DNA of 64,000 nucleotides, taken from Paraescarpia echinospica. Taxonomy: Eukaryota; Annelida; Polychaeta; Sabellida; Siboglinidae. A program made the translations under genes and the position numbers. The stretch covers positions 65,716,275 through 65,780,274 of the forward strand of contig CM034538.1 in NCBI GenBank assembly GCA_020002185.1. The letters are read 5' to 3'. The first letter of the stretch is position 1, and each line of letters starts with the position of its first letter. Below the pieces are notes generated by a model, which worked only from the letters and a program-made list of their open reading frames with translations, was not told the origin of the DNA and did not search any database. Shown here piece after piece: positions 42,950 to 57,179 of the stretch.

Positions 42950-44555
42950 AAGATTTAACAAGATTCAGAAAATTAACTCTAGAAGGCAGGTGGACAAGGA
43001 AGCCATATGGCTTATCGAGAGTACAATACTTTTTTTTCTTTCTTTTTTTACTTTTTTTGTATCCCGCCCTTTTAAGATATGTGTCGATTTTATTTTTAAA
43101 TATATTCACGCTAGAAGCACCAACACAATCATCAGATAATTTGTTCCATTCATTTACAGTCCTTTGTGAGATTGAGAACTTTCTTATATCTAATCTACAC
43201 TGCTCCTTTGCTAATGTAACTTCATGTCCTCTGGTCCTTCCATCTTTCTTAACTGAGAAAAAATATCTCTATCAATATTTCATAACCATTCAATATTTTA
43301 ATTTCTATCTGATCTCCTTTCAATCTCCTGGTCTGTAAGGTTGTTAAACCACATTCTTTTAGGCGTATTTCGTAACTAAGTTCCATAAGTTTTGGTCTTA
43401 TTTTAGTTGCTCCCCTCTGCACTCTTTCTAGCATATTTATTTCCTACCTGCGATATGGCCTCCACGCTTGAATACAATATTTTAAATGAGGCCTACCTAT
43501 TGTATTGTACAGCGGTATTATTAGCTCTTTTTCATTATACGTTATATTTCGCCTAATTAATCCAAGGATTTGATTTCCCTTTGACACGGCAATATCGCAC
43601 TGCTCTGAAACCTTCATATCAGCACTAATGGATAACCCTAAGTCGTTTTCTTTTTCACTAGTACTTAGTACTGAACCCTCCATTGCATATTATTCACCTT
43701 CGTTCCCATGTCCTGTGTGGAGGCATTTACATTTCCCAAAATTGAACAACATTTGCCATTTTCAGACCATTTTATTAACCTGTCAATATAATCTTGTAAA
43801 TGCTGTCTATCTCCATCACGTTTAACACTTCTAAACAATCCCCATCAACTACTACCCGTTGTCTTCTGTCAATTAGCCATTTTTCTATCCAGTTAATTAA
43901 ACCATTTCCTACGCCATGGGCCTTTAGTTTAAGCAGAAATCTTTGATGTGGCACTTTGTTGAAAGCTATCTAAAAATCTAAGTAGGTGATATCTACTGGT
44001 GATCCCTCGTCTACCCGCTTTATGATATCTTCCAAAAAACAACATATTTGGTAAGCATGACCTCGCTTTTAGAAACCCATGTTGAGATGGGTTTAACAAG
44101 TTATGCTTAACAAGAAAATCCACCATGTGATCTTTAATTAGCCTTTCTAATAATTTGCAAATCACTGATGTTAAACTCACTGGTCTATAGTTCTCATACT
44201 TGTTTCTGGAGCCTTTTAAAATAACGGTATAACGTTTGCGTCTTTCCATTCTAAAGGAACCACTCCCTCTTCTAATGACAACTTGAAAACTGTTGCAAGT
44301 GGTATACTAATTTGTACAAATTTCAATAGTAGTTTGGGCGGAATCCCATCGACTCTAGGTGATTTATTATCCTTCATAGCCCTTATTTTCTTAGCTACCA
44401 TTTTCGGGGTTACAATTAATTGTCCTAAATAGTATGATTTCGCTCCCTTGAACTTAGCCTCTGGTACTGGCAGTGAACTAGTATCTTCCCTGGTAAACAC
44501 TGAACTAAAATACTCATTCAGGTCCTCTGCCATTAAGAATCCCTCAGATATTATA
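42950..44555 (-). mobile_element. Decayed second copy of the jockey/CR1-type LINE
   Basis: Same family and orientation as 37925-40006: the TAACAAGATT tail at 42950-42970, then CTCTAGA and CAGGTGGACAAGGAAGCC. Frames at 43434-43249, 43683-43444, 44249-43929 and 44533-44216 parallel the intact copy (ECGLTTLQTRRLKGDQIEIK; LGLSISADMKVSEQC; NYRPVSLTSVICKLLERL; NEYFSSVFTREDTSSLPVPE). An internal deletion at about 43838 removes the FADD catalytic region. 5'-truncated near 44555. Confidence 0.85.
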
Positions 44556-44634
44556 TCTGTCTTATTATTCAGTGTGTTGTTCCAGTCTACCTTTGTTAAA
44601 TAGTTTACATTATATTACAATGTATAATGCATGT

Positions 44635-44766
44635 GTGTTTGTGTGTGTGCATGTGTGCGTGCGTGCGTGCGTACGGGCGTGCGTGCGTGTGTGTGTGTTT
44701 ATTCAGATTCCAACAGGTCCGGTGGACCCAGTAACTGGGCTGATAACTGAGACAATAAAATAAAAC

Positions 44767-44802
<36 letters not shown>

Positions 44803-44943
44803 GTATATATATATACAGGTATACACATTACAATATATTGTATATAATATGTATATATGTGTGTGTGTCTGTGTATGTGCGTGCGTGCGTGCGTGCGTGC
44901 GTGTGTTTGTGTCTGTTAATCCACAAGTTAATTAGCCCATCGT

Positions 44944-45024
<81 letters not shown>

Positions 45025-45080
45025 TATGCATGCGTGCGTTTGTGTATGTGTGTGCGTGCGTGCATGTGTGCGTGGGCGTG
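44635..45080 (+). repeat. Microsatellite cluster (CGTG, TA, TG)
   Basis: CGTG repeats (44655-44695, 44875-44905), TA repeats (44768-44815) and a long TG repeat (44946-45020). Confidence 0.95.
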
Positions 45081-45119
45081 TGCGTACATTGCTCCCACCG
45101 TGATTTCAATAACAAACAC

Positions 45120-45292
45120 CCTGATCTTCGCCGCTTTGTTAAAGTAAGTATACATAGTCAACTATCGGGGAGTGTAACATTATATAATGTCCTTCCCTTG
45201 TTGTTCTCATTATGTTATTATACATGAGCTGTCATAATTTGATTTGTATATATTGTAACGAGTTACAATAAATTTGATTTGATTTGAAAAAC
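45120..45292 (+). mobile_element. LINE 3' terminus (plus strand)
   Basis: Ends TTGTAACGAGTTACAATAAA followed by a TTTGA pentamer tail (TTTGATTTGATTTGA). This is a typical LINE 3' end. The upstream coding part is not recognisable. Confidence 0.5.
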
Positions 45293-45299
45293 AATGATG

Positions 45300-47268
45300 T
45301 GAAATATAGGTAGCATATGATTCGTCTGCTTCTTCCTGTTGTTCAATTCTAAATTCTTACTGTTTTCAGTTTTGGTTTCATAAATAGTAAGTGGGTCATT
45401 CTGCTAATATCGTACTTTTATGTCTTTGCTGTTTTTTAATTACATCATATACTTCAGTGCAATGTTTATGGTGCGATGCTTCATATTAAGTCTAATTCAT
45501 AAACAACTGACACATTTAAACTATATTTATGCACATTCGTTTCGTCGGATTGGGGTGGAACCATTCAAATGTCACTGGTGTTGCTTGTCTTGGGTTCGAC
45601 TTGTCAACTTACACCCACTAATGCAAATATTTTGGTGTGTAATTAAAAATAAAACAAATGTTTCCTATACCGGGAACAAAGTCAAATATCTGGTTATCCA
45701 TGACTCGATAAGTTATTTTGAATAACTGACGAGATATTTTATAACGAATCGGTGTCTTCTAATTTTTGGTCAATAATGTTACGCGGTGTGATTTAGGAGT
45801 TTCAGTAAAATCAGGAGTGCTTCTGACACGTTTAATAATCGAGGCGTTTCATCATGAGCTCGCGTCATACATACGTGAATGTACGATTAATGTGAACATT
45901 AATCGTGGCCAACGTAGGGCAATTTCCAATCGGCTTGCCTCCGCATGAATATCTACTCCGAAAAGTTAGGCTGTTTGGAGAATGTCCCAGGTCCTTTATT
46001 AGGCGATTTTATAACTATATGATTTTATTCGACCAATCGACCATTATCCAGATCAAAGGTGACGGTCTATAACACGTTGCCATTATATAGCAGAGCAAGA
46101 TCACAATCTCGAGCCAACTACGTAAGTCACTTATAGACAGCTGCGTGAACTGACCAGCGTAAATTGGCTTAGTCCATGTTGCCTACGTGCTACATATTAT
46201 AAATTTAAATGACACATTAATGGTTTTTGAAGACGATCCGAAATGCGTGTGGTAAATAAAGTAGGCTATATTGAGCGATTTACAGGAAATGACATAAAGT
46301 CACGTGTGAGAAACGCGAATTAAAAAAATCAATTGACGCATGCAATCAGCCACATATAATTAATATCACGATATTACGGCTATATGCAAGCGAGTTGTTG
46401 ATGAGGTGGATTTTAGCGTGCAGCGGAATTGACCGATGTAAACTGTCTTAACACAACAATGCAGGTGGAAATTTACCGCGAGACACATTCATTAGCGGTG
46501 TGAGCAGCAGAAGCCAGAACTACAGTACAGCAGACCTTTTAGTTTAGTTTTACTTTTGGACGTGTGTGCATCTAGCTAACTATAGAGTTATGATGTCTCC
46601 AGCAGTATATACCTTAGGCTTATCGGGGTGTAACAATACAATTAACAGATATATCGTAGCCCGAGCCGCAAGCGAAGCATATCTCCACGGAACTAGATAC
46701 GTTGTTACATCGAGCATGACGCGACGCCAGTGTAGTTGGGTCTGAGAGTGAGACTGAGACGAGCCCGCCTGACGGAACTTGAGGTTTGAAGTCAAGAAGG
46801 AGTTACACTTAAACTTAACCTTTGCACTTAGTATATTTTTACTAACAATATATACGAACATTTTATGCTCTTCAACATTTTCACGTTTTTCTGAAGTCAC
46901 AGATACAGGTAGGTTGTCACGCCCGGAAAACTCGTACTAAAAATCGTATCATTGAAATTATCGTGTTCTAATATGACGCTGTTGCCTCTTGGCCTATTCT
47001 AACACACTCCCTGGTCTCGCACTGATTCACGTGACACGCTTTATATATATATAGTAGTAGGCCTCCCTGTCCCGAAGGTTCTGCACCTGAAGAGTCAATG
47101 ACTGGTGGGCCAGCGTCTGCTGTGACTATGCAGACCAGTCCTTGAGTGACAGTCCCTTGCACAGTTTCTGCAGACGTAGTTCGATGGCAAAACTGGTGCG
47201 CCGTTCTCACGATCCCTTCGTTATCGTCTCTTCTCCATCCAGGTTGCGTTCCGCTTTTCCTCGCTGGT

Positions 47269-47352
<84 letters not shown>

Positions 47353-48840
47353 CACCAATAGGATACACGGTTTTTGACGTAGGCATTTATTGTGTATGAT
47401 ATTTGGATTTCTGCCGAATTTCACTAGTTACTAGTTAGTAGTTTATTTTTGAAAATCGCAAAACGACTTTTCTATAAGTTTGTTTCCACAATATTGAACA
47501 CTTATCATATGTGTTAGATGGCTATATTATTAAAGAAGAAGGAGTTGTTCAGGTGATGGTTAAAACGGCATAAAACAGCAGGACTCATGATTTGTACTCC
47601 CACCAGTACAATAGATTATTAAGTCAAGAAGTAACTTCGCCGTAAGTAAGGCGCAGGCAAACAATACAGCATATAACTATTTTACTAGCCATTAATGGGG
47701 AATAATCATTGTTAATGGCATTATATTTTAACAACCTGATTGTGCACTGCTTAAATGACCAAAACTTATCTTTCCCTGGTTTGTTCTTGAGTGTTGAGCA
47801 AGATGAAGAACACTATCCGGTTAATTTCCCGTGTTCATCATAACTATCAGCATTCTAGTAATGCTAACTGCGCATGTCCATGGATCAACAAATTAGAATA
47901 TCTATTCCATTTATTATACATTTCCCTAACTCACTTCCTTAGTGCGTTTTTGAGTGATGTCTTCCATTTTATGTGCACATATTCGTTAAGGAACACCAGT
48001 CCAAGTGTGAAGAAGAAGAAGAAGAATTTGTTTTATTTGTCCCAGACATTTCAAATAATACATACAATACATCCATGTCAAAAAAAAGTAAATAATACAA
48101 ATAGGTAACCTTATTGTACAAATGGTATAATGAATGATAAATACAAATGTAGGGTCAGGAAACTCCTCTAAGACTATGGTAATCGCTATCGAGGAGCCAC
48201 CTTTTGTAATAAAACTTTAATTGAATCAATACATCACCTAATCAAATTCTTCCAGAAAAAGAAGAAGAAAAAACAACAGCATAATATGTATGCATGTGTG
48301 TAGTGTGAGCAAGCCTACATGGTTATTGTGTTTGTCGTTAAGGCACTGTTTTAAACTGTATCAAGTTGACAGGTGGTTGTCGGTTCTTAATTGTGCATAC
48401 ATATGTAGCAATTTTGCCTTGTGCATGTTACTTGATAATTTTGTGAGTAACCCATATATATATATATATATATATATATTATGTATATATATATATATAT
48501 ATATAATCAGCCATCGCAAACTAACATATGCATCTATATATTTACAAATGTCACCAGTGGTTGAAAACATGAACTTTTTACAAAGATATATATTTAGGGG
48601 TACTAAATATGAAATATCTTCCTTCCTATCATCATGGTCTAGGACGACACACCCCTCTGAATGCTATAAAATGTAGCAAATATACATAGTTTTTAACAGT
48701 GAATTTTTCATTGGAAGCTTCATCTGGCCAGACTGAAATTGGCAGCTAAAATATTCACCTTACAACATTATTGCAGCAGAGTGCATTTAGTCTGACAGTT
48801 GCTAACAGTTTCTTGAGCTGAGAAGATGCAATCTACCTCA
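45300..48840. other. Intergenic sequence with TA/CA microsatellites
   Basis: No gene recognised. Microsatellites: TA at 47270-47305, CA at 47313-47351, TA at 48453-48505. The frame 46900-46580 on the minus strand has no recognisable domain. 48010-48260 shares TACAAATGTAGGGTCAGGAA-like sequence with 52065-52100 and may be a small dispersed repeat. Confidence 0.45.
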
Positions 48841-48916
48841 TTTTATGTCACGGAAGTCACAAAAGTAAGGATTTTGTTTTATTTCCTGGGAAACATAGTT
48901 TAGAGAAAAAACCTTT

Positions 48917-48929
48917 ATGTTTGTAAATC
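48917..48929 (+). repeat. Target-site duplication, left, of the RTE-like LINE
   Basis: ATGTTTGTAAATC, identical to 51489-51501. The ATG part may belong to the 3' tail, so the true length is 10-13 bp. Confidence 0.8.
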
Positions 48930-51488
48930 ATAGACGACGATGTAATAGAAACGTTTTATGATACACTGCAACGAACAGTTGACGAGGTAAACAGGAATGA
49001 CACGGTAGTACTGATGGGCGATTTCAATGCAAAAGTTGGCAGTTGTCAAAACGAAAAAGAAAATGGCAATATCGGGAAATATGGACTAGGCGAGAGAAAT
49101 GGGAGAGGAGATAGACTTGTTGAGTTTATCATAGAGAATGAACTGATGATCACCAATACTTTCTTCAAACAACATCAAAGAAGACTGTACACTTGGACAA
49201 CACCAGATGGTCGGAACAGAAATCAAATCGACTTTATACTGATACCAAAACGATGGAGGACGTCTGTGTTTAATGCAAAGACATTACCGGGAGCCGACTG
49301 TGGCTCTGACCATGAATTGCTAAGCGCCAAGATTGCGATAAAATTAAGAAAGAAGAAGAGAGGGAAAGAGATAGTGAGGTATGATGTCAGTGATATCAAA
49401 GAAGGATACCGAGCAGAGGTTATGAACCGTTTCGGAGTATTACAGACAGTGGCTGACGAGAAGGAACCAGAGGAGTTGGCAGTAGAAATTAGGAACATCA
49501 TTATGGAATCAGCTGACAAACACCTCACTAAAAAGAGGAGACAAAAACAACCATGGATAAGCAAAGACACACTGCAGATGATTGACGAAAGGAAAGAGTT
49601 AAAGAAGAACAAAGAAATGAGTGAGAATTATCATGAGAAATACAGAGAGAAGTGCAAGATGATTAAACGAATGTGTAAGGAAGACAAGAAGAAATATCTA
49701 GAGAAGAAATGCGAAAAGATAGAATTAGGTATGAGAAGGAACGATAGTCGCAGTATGTTCGAGGAAATCAAGTCTATGACACAGTCATTCAAACCTAGAC
49801 TTGGCGTTATTAAAGATGAAACGGGAATGACTCTGACAGAAAGCGATGACATACTTGAAAGATGGAAGCAATATTGTGAAAGCATGTTTAAGAAAGAAGA
49901 AACAGATGAGGTAGACTTGGATGAAGGCAGAGAGATGATAGAACCAGAAGATGAACTTGAGCCTTTGCGTTCAGAGGTGGAGTGGGCAATAAAAAGTCTA
50001 AAAGATGGAAAATCACCTGGCACTGATAACATCACTGCAGAGCTAATAAGAGCAAGTGACGAGGCAGGCGTGGATATCTATCACACATTATGCAAGAAAA
50101 TATGGAGAAGTGGAACATGGCCCACGGACTGGAAACGAGCCATCCTTATACCAATACCGAAAAAAGGTGACATACAAGAATGCTCAAACCACAGGACTAT
50201 ATCCCTCATCAGCCATGCGAGCAAAATTATGCTAAAAATCATAATGAAGAGAATCACAACAAAATTAGAATGTGAAGTCAACAGAACACAAGCTGGTTTC
50301 CGGACTGGAAGAGGAACAAGAGATCACATTTTCAACCTGGAGATGTTAATTCAGAAATGCAGAGAATTCAACCATGACCTTAGGATTTGTTTCATAGATT
50401 ATTCAAAAGCTTTTGATAATGTTAGTCATCAACAACTATGGAAAACCTTGATACACATGGGATTTGACCAGAAAATTACATAACTTATCCAAAATATTTA
50501 TATGTTGGACAGCAGTCTGCAGTGAGATTAGAGTGTGGTACCACAAATTGGTTCCCAGTCGGAAAGTGAGTGAGACAGGGGTGCATTTTGTCCCCCCCCC
50601 CCACCTATTCAGTCTATACACAGAGAATATCATGAGAGAAGTTGAGACTGACACGAGAACCAAGTTTTTTAATGGACTGAAAGTGAATGGACAAGAGATA
50701 TATGAATTGAGATATGCCGATGACACAGCGTTAATATCCGATACAAAAGAGGGATTGGATAAACTGATAACTACTGTTAAAGAGCACAGCGAGAGGAAAG
50801 GACTGAAACTAAACGTAAAGAAGACTAAGATTATGGATGTGAAGGGATGTCGAGAACCATCAGAGGTCACAGTAGATGGCGAGGAAATAGAACGAGTGGA
50901 AAGTTTTGAATATCTGGGGTCACTGATAGAAGCGGACGGAGATGGGACGAAAGAGATCAAGCGGAGGTTGACAATGGCGAGTAAAAAGTTGACGGAGATG
51001 AAGAAGCTGTGGAAAGCAACGAACAAAGATATGAAACTACGAATTATCCGAGTCTGCATATTTCCAACGGCTACATATGGATGCGAAACCTGGACTCTTA
51101 ATAAGAACATTACTAAACGTATCAATGCATTTGAAAACAAGTGTTATAGAAAGATATTAAGAGTTTCGTGGACTGAACGCAGAACTAACGAATCCATCGC
51201 AGCAGAGCTTGGTGTTATACCCGGGACTTTATTGAACTTTGTAAAGATACAGAAACTAAGTTATTTCGGCCATGTGAAACGGCATCAGTCTCTAGAGAGA
51301 CTAATAATGGAAGGAAAAGTGGAAGGCAGAAGAAGCAGAGGAAGACCTAGGAGACAATGGGGGAAGGACATAGAGGAATGGATGGGAACCGACGTCTGGC
51401 GAGTGGGGAGACTGGTAAACGAAAGAGCTGTCTATAGACAATCCATCAAGGCTGCAACGTCCGGAAATGGATAAGCAAAACCATGATG
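48930..51488 (+). mobile_element. RTE-like LINE, 5'-truncated, with target-site duplication
   Basis: Begins inside the endonuclease: DTVVLMGDFNAKVG (48990-49040), YTWTTPDGRNRNQIDFILIP and GSDHELL. RT follows: GKSPGTDNITAELIR, WKRAILIPIPKKGD, TQAGFRTGRGTRDHIFNLE and CFIDYSKAFDNV. After a frame change near 50464-50600 (which contains a C homopolymer, 50591-50603) the second frame (50464-51474) carries catalytic ELRYADDTALISD, then VESFEYLGSLIEADG, YGCETWTLNK and YFGHVKRHQSLERL. It ends in a short ATG tail. ATGTTTGTAAATC flanks both sides (48917-48929; 51489-51501). Nearly intact frames imply a recent insertion. Clade by motif: RTE/CFDP2-associated. Confidence 0.88.
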
Positions 51489-51501
51489 ATGTTTGTAAAT
51501 C
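51489..51501 (+). repeat. Target-site duplication, right, of the RTE-like LINE
   Basis: ATGTTTGTAAATC directly after the ATGATG tail, matching the left flank. Confidence 0.8.
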
Positions 51502-52650
51502 TCCTAATACTAAAGTAACTAGGGCTGGCCTAAAGTGTAATGTAAGTGCTTTAATGTAGTTAGGAAATTTACCTCAAGGTCTGTCACGAACGTCACACTG
51601 ATTTGTCATGGAAGTCACGCCACACAAGTATTTTGTTTTATTTCCAAGGAAATACCTAATGTAGAAATGTTTGATATGTTCATGAATCTACTGCAATTAG
51701 AGTAACTAAGGTATGTCTAATGTATAATGTAAGTTTATTTTGGAAGTGCTTTATTGTATTTTGTAAATGCACATTAAAGTATGTCATAGAAGTCATATCT
51801 TAAACTTGGTGAAGCATGTATGATCGTACAAATGATGGTATATTTTTCTTAAACAAAACAGTTTATATTATGTTCCTTAAGTTAATACTCTTCAGCCACG
51901 ATACCACTCACTCAGGGAGAATATACAATCAAGTGGGGTATCTGCCGAAAACAAAGTTAGCAGCAGGAGATGAACAAAATATATCAAGAAAAGCAAATAT
52001 GGGAATATTTTAAGTTAACAAAAGAAGAACAGCTAGTACTTTTGTAGAAGAAGATAGCAGACAAATTCAACAGTTACAATGTAGGGACAGAAAACTTCTC
52101 TCAAACTTTATAATTATTAAATACAAGATACGTTTACAATGTACGTTATTCAGTAAATATTTACTATCATAACCCCTAAACACTACATTGTGTGAGTTAT
52201 TAACATGTATATGATTCTAGACTTAGTTAATGTGCAGTTCTTGCATTAAATAATGTCTTCTAATTCTAGGTGCTGCAGCTAAATGACAGCAAATGTCTGA
52301 ATTTCCATAAAAGAAGTGGCAATCTCTACAATTGGAATGCTATCGAGGACATCATACATGTGCAATACCAACCCTAAATATAGTTAATAATAAGGGCCCC
52401 CTTTTACTGCTGCCAGTATACGAAGCCAGGAAACTAGCTTTGAGCATACCAGAGATGAAAACTGTTTATTTCAATTAGTCACAAGAATAAATGAACTTAC
52501 ACCATACTTTTAACTGTAATTCATGCAATATTTATCGTTAATTTAGTTCATATAGTCGACACTGTGCGTGAAATTAGTAAATACTGCCTACATATAAGTA
52601 TTATCGCTCGTTGACAACGAATAATTGGCGGGAACTGTTTAAACAAACGA
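51502..52650. other. Intergenic sequence with degenerate repeats
   Basis: 51600-51660 repeats the pattern seen at 48845-48900 (TCAxGGAAGTCAC, then TATTTTGTTTTATTTCC), so the RTE-like LINE inserted within a locally duplicated segment. No gene recognised. Confidence 0.5.
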
Positions 52651-52659
52651 CGGCCACGC

Positions 52660-55600
52660 TTCACCGCCCCTTGACCGCCCACAACGAGCAGCTTGTGTAT
52701 TTGACTGCTTGCACGCACCAGTGTTGAAAGGATGAGTACCACAAAGTGACCGCGGACGTTGATAAACACTCGGCAACCCATCGGAAATCCTGCTACGCTT
52801 GATCGCCCGCGCTACAATGCTGCGAACAAAACAATCCGAACCTGATGTTACGAAGTCCTACGAACTCGCCGAGTTGAAACGGTCCGTCACCCACATAACC
52901 AAAAAGCTAGATGACCTAATTAACTCGAAACGTGAAATCACATAAATCCTACAACTTGTTAAGAAACTCGATCAAAGCAATGCTGAGAAAGACGAAAAGA
53001 TAAAAAGTCTAGAAGCCAGGATTGAAGAACTGGAAGAAGCGAAGAATGATGCCATGAGCAAAATGAGAAACGAAGTGCAAAAACAAAAGTGGCATCCCGA
53101 CGCAATTGAGCAATACCAATTCACTGGAGACAAACACATTTAACAAAAAATCAGCTATCAAACGTAGGCAAAAACATATTCTACTTTTATTGTAACAGGT
53201 TCTTCCTTTTTATGACATTAGCGACGATGAACTAAAATATATTCACATTGAACTGGATGCTAATATGTACCATTTATATGAGCAATATTCAACTTTCAAT
53301 TCTAAATCCTTTAACATTTCGGAATACAACCGTTGTGATTTCGAAAATGAAATTAATCCGAAAAATAACTTTTATAGCAATATTTATACAAAATGCGACT
53401 ACAACACTGAACAAAAAATTCTTAAGAATGAAACGATGAGGACAGGCTTGTCGTTTATTCACTTTAATGCAGAAGCCTTATCACCAATTTTGATAAAATT
53501 AGAGATTATGTATATGAACTAAAATACCGTTTGATATTATTGCGATTTCTGAGACATAGCTTGTCTGACGATTGTTCCAATATGTTACTGGATGGATATA
53601 GAGTTATACACAGAAGTAGAAAAACTAAGAAAGGTGGAGGAGTAGCTATCAATGTAAAAGTTTCGATTCCATTTAAGGTTATAGATACTATGTCTGCAGT
53701 GATTGATGACATTTTAGAATGTGTCACAGTTGAATTGTGTATAAAAAGAAACACAATATAATTGTTAGTAGTATCTATAGAGCACCTGGAACTAATGTTG
53801 ACATATTCACTAAATAATACAATAATAACAATTGTACAAAACGTTTTGTGGACATGCTGTTCAGTTTAGGTATATATACACTAATTGACAAGCCAAGCAG
53901 AATTATTGATAACGTATTTACAAATGAATTGAACATTGATATCACTAGTCGGTTAATGATAAATAAGTGATCATCTACCTGTATTTTGTACATGTCGTTA
54001 TACAAATTTAACAACAACTTCTACAAGTAAGACGTTTAGATATGTAAGAAACTTGACTGACAGCTGCAAAGAATCTCTAAACAAAATTATCATTCATTAA
54101 TAAATTGGGATAGTGTATTAAATGAAACATTTGCTGATGTGGCTTACGTTACATTTGTAAATACATTCACGCAAGTGTATGATAAAAATTGCCCTATTAA
54201 GAAAATATGTGCTAATACAGCAATGACCAAGAACAAACCTTGGGTAACCAGAGGCTTGCAAACAAATAATTTGTACAAACAATTGTTAAAGCTTAGGACT
54301 AAAGAAGCTGAATGTTGGTATACAAAATACAAAAATACAAACTTACCTCTATTCACAGGTTCAGTGAGAAAGTGTATTATAATAAACTGCTAGAAAAATA
54401 TATAAAAAAACAATATAAAAGGTACTTGGAAAGTTTTAAATGAAATTATTTAAAAAAAGACAACAACACTCAAGTTACCCTAATTCATGTATTAGTAAAG
54501 GTGTAACAATTACAAATAAGACCGATGTTGCTGACGGATTCAATAATTTCTTTGTAAATACAGGACCGAACCTGCCAAAAGGCATTAATTTACCAAATGG
54601 GAATGTAAGTGTACTTGATTATTTACAAACCACCAATCAAAACAATATGTTCTTGGAGGGGATAGATGACAATGAGGCTGTGACAATATAGGTATGGTCA
54701 TTGTTAAGAATTTCTAACAGCGTGGTTTCACTTACCCACATATGTAATAGGCTTTTCAATAGTGGAGTATTTCCCAATAAAATGAAAATTGCCAAAGTGA
54801 TCCCTATATTTAAAGCTCGTGAGGAAAATGCATTTACTAACTACAGACCTGTATCTCTGCTTCCACAATTCCCAAAAATCATAGAAAAGTTATTTAATAG
54901 TAGGCTAGACAAATGTATTGATAAATATAATATTTTAACTAGCAGTCAGTATGGATTTAGAACTAATATGTCTACATCAATGGCTCTTCTAGAATTAACT
55001 GAAGAAATGAAATCGGCTTTAGATCAGAAAAAGTGTACTATTGGAATTTGTATTGATTTGAAAAATGCATTCGACACAATAGACCATAATCTGTTAATAA
55101 ATAAATTAGAAGTTTATGGAATTAGAGGTATTGCCAATAACTGGCTAAAAAAGTTACTTAATTGATAGACTACAGTATGTTAGTATTGATGATTATAACT
55201 CTGAGTTACTAAAAGTGACATATGGAGTACCCCAGGGCTCAATACTGGGCCCAAAACTCTTTTTATTGTAAATAAATGATATTTGTAATATTTCATCAAT
55301 ACTACAATTTATACTGTCTGTTGATGAGACTAATAGGTTTAGTTCTGGAAAGGATCCTGTGCAGCTCAGCAAGGATATAACCTTTGAGTTACAAAAACTA
55401 CATGTGTGGTTTTCAGTAAATAGGTTGCCTTTAACTGTAGCTAAAACAAACTATATGCTGTTCACAAACTATTGCATTAATTCAAATATCGATATAAAAA
55501 TTTACAATAAGTGTATAGATAGAGTATATATTAGTAAGTTTTTAGGAGTCTTGATCGATCATAAGCTCAACTGGAAGGAGCACGTTAGCATGATAAAATT

Positions 55601-56440
55601 CAACGTGGCAAACACTATTACCATTATGTACAGCGCAAGATACATACTTGACAAAAACTCACTGTTTATATTATATTGTGCACTATCTCTCCCTTATATA
55701 TCATACTGCTGTGAAGTATGGGGCACCACTTATTAAAACTATTGTTCACAAGTGTTTTTATTCTACAGAAGAAAGTAATCAGGCTAATTTGCAATGATAT
55801 TTTTATGTCATACTAGTACATTATTTTGTGATTTATGTATACTTAAGCTGCTTGTCATTATAAAACTAAGAATTTCTATTGTAATGTTCAAGACTAAAAA
55901 TAAGATGTTGCCGTATAACATTCAACAATTCTGGGTGCCATGTGTACATGCGTACACGATTCGATGCATTTGACACGTCAAAGTAAAAAAATTAAACACA
56001 TGTATGCTCGCACAACTTTGAAATCTATATGTGTATCGGTATCTGGGGTTAAATTATGGAACTCCTATGATAAAAAATATCTAGTTTAGCTACAGTTAAA
56101 ATACTCAAAACAAGACTTAATCACTTGTTTATTAATAATTACCATCCACACACGTAAAACGGAAATTATGTATCTACGTATATGATTTTATGTATGTATA
56201 TGTATATGCAAATGTAACTGAAAAAAATGAATGCGATTGCTTTCTAGAGACATATTTCAACGTTGTGTTTAATATACTTGTACAAGTTATAGTCGTGTTG
56301 GGGGAAGTGATTAATAAGTACAACACTTCTATCTTCCCCCATTTCCATGTGTAAATGTTTATGTATTGTATATTGCATGTAGTTCTCTTTGTATGCATTT
56401 TCGACGTGGAAATAAACAATCAATATATGAAATATATTAC
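52660..56440 (+). mobile_element. Decayed near full-length LINE (jockey/CR1 superfamily)
   Basis: After the ORF1-like segment come the endonuclease remains (LSFIHFNAEALS at about 53450; FDIIAIS-like; GYRVIHRSRKTKKGGGVAI at about 53600-53655). A linker follows (CPIKKICANTAMTKNKPWVT, about 54190-54245). RT then appears: NYRPVSLLPQFPKIIEKLF, SSQYGFRTNMSTSMALLEL, GICIDLKNAFDTIDHNLL (54701-55165), GVPQGSILGPKLF (about 55225) and a degenerate catalytic region near 55320. The thumb is VYISKFLGVLIDHKLNWKEH, YCCEVWG. The C-terminal remains run to about 56160 and the 3' UTR to about 56440. Many stops and frameshifts; inactive. Confidence 0.78.
52817..53143 (+). pseudogene. LINE ORF1-like coiled-coil protein, one stop
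   Basis: The frame starts at ATG 52817 and reads MLRTKQSEPDVTKSYELAEL. It has one in-frame TAA (52943-52945) and continues to 53143. It encodes a heptad-rich helix (DEKIKSLEARIEELEEAKND), as in the first ORF of many LINEs. It is followed by the endonuclease/RT remains of the same element. No zinc knuckle seen. Confidence 0.55.
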
Positions 56441-57170
56441 TATATACATATATATATATATATATACACAGGATTTCGAAAAGAGAATATCTTGAGAAAT
56501 TTTTACCATGAAATTCTACTTTGATAATTGATTGATGATATTTGTTTATTGTGGTTTTTTTGGGGGGGTTTATGAAAATAAATAATAAGAATTTAATAAC
56601 TTTTGTACTTTGTCTTATGCTGCTCGAGCTACCCGTCACGGAAGTTACATTTTTTTGTCACGCACATACAATACTCTCTAAAATCAGATAATGACTGATT
56701 CCTGATTACTTGCCTCATTTAGGAATCCTCAAACCTATATATGGGCAATTATTTATGTGAGACGAAATGGTTGATCTCTCCTAGGAGGCAACGAAATGGA
56801 TGAAACATATACTCAGTATGTATATTTGGAATAGTAGCTGTCACGGAAGTCACGTTTTTCACCTCTCAATAGTTCAAATTAATTCATGAAATTAGAAGCA
56901 GTAGAACAATATCACTACATTTTGAGTACCCGGGTAGCTTTTGTGACGGAAGTCACCCTGGAATGGCCGATATACATATTAATACGACCATCCAGCGACA
57001 CCGACTATCCGAAGACAATTTGAAATTACATTTATATCAATATCATAACTGCATCAATATACGTAATATTGTAGCTATAAGCAATATTTGAAATTCACTT
57101 GTGTCCCTATGATGACATTAATACAACTTTTATAACTTTCCAGTGTCGCTGTATAGTCACCCGTCGAAGT
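56441..57170. other. Intergenic sequence with TCACGGAAGTCAC motifs
   Basis: No gene. Contains three copies of a GTCACGGAAGTCAC-like motif (56634, 56839, 56942) that recur on both sides of this interval. Confidence 0.5.
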
Positions 57171-57179
57171 GTATGAAAA

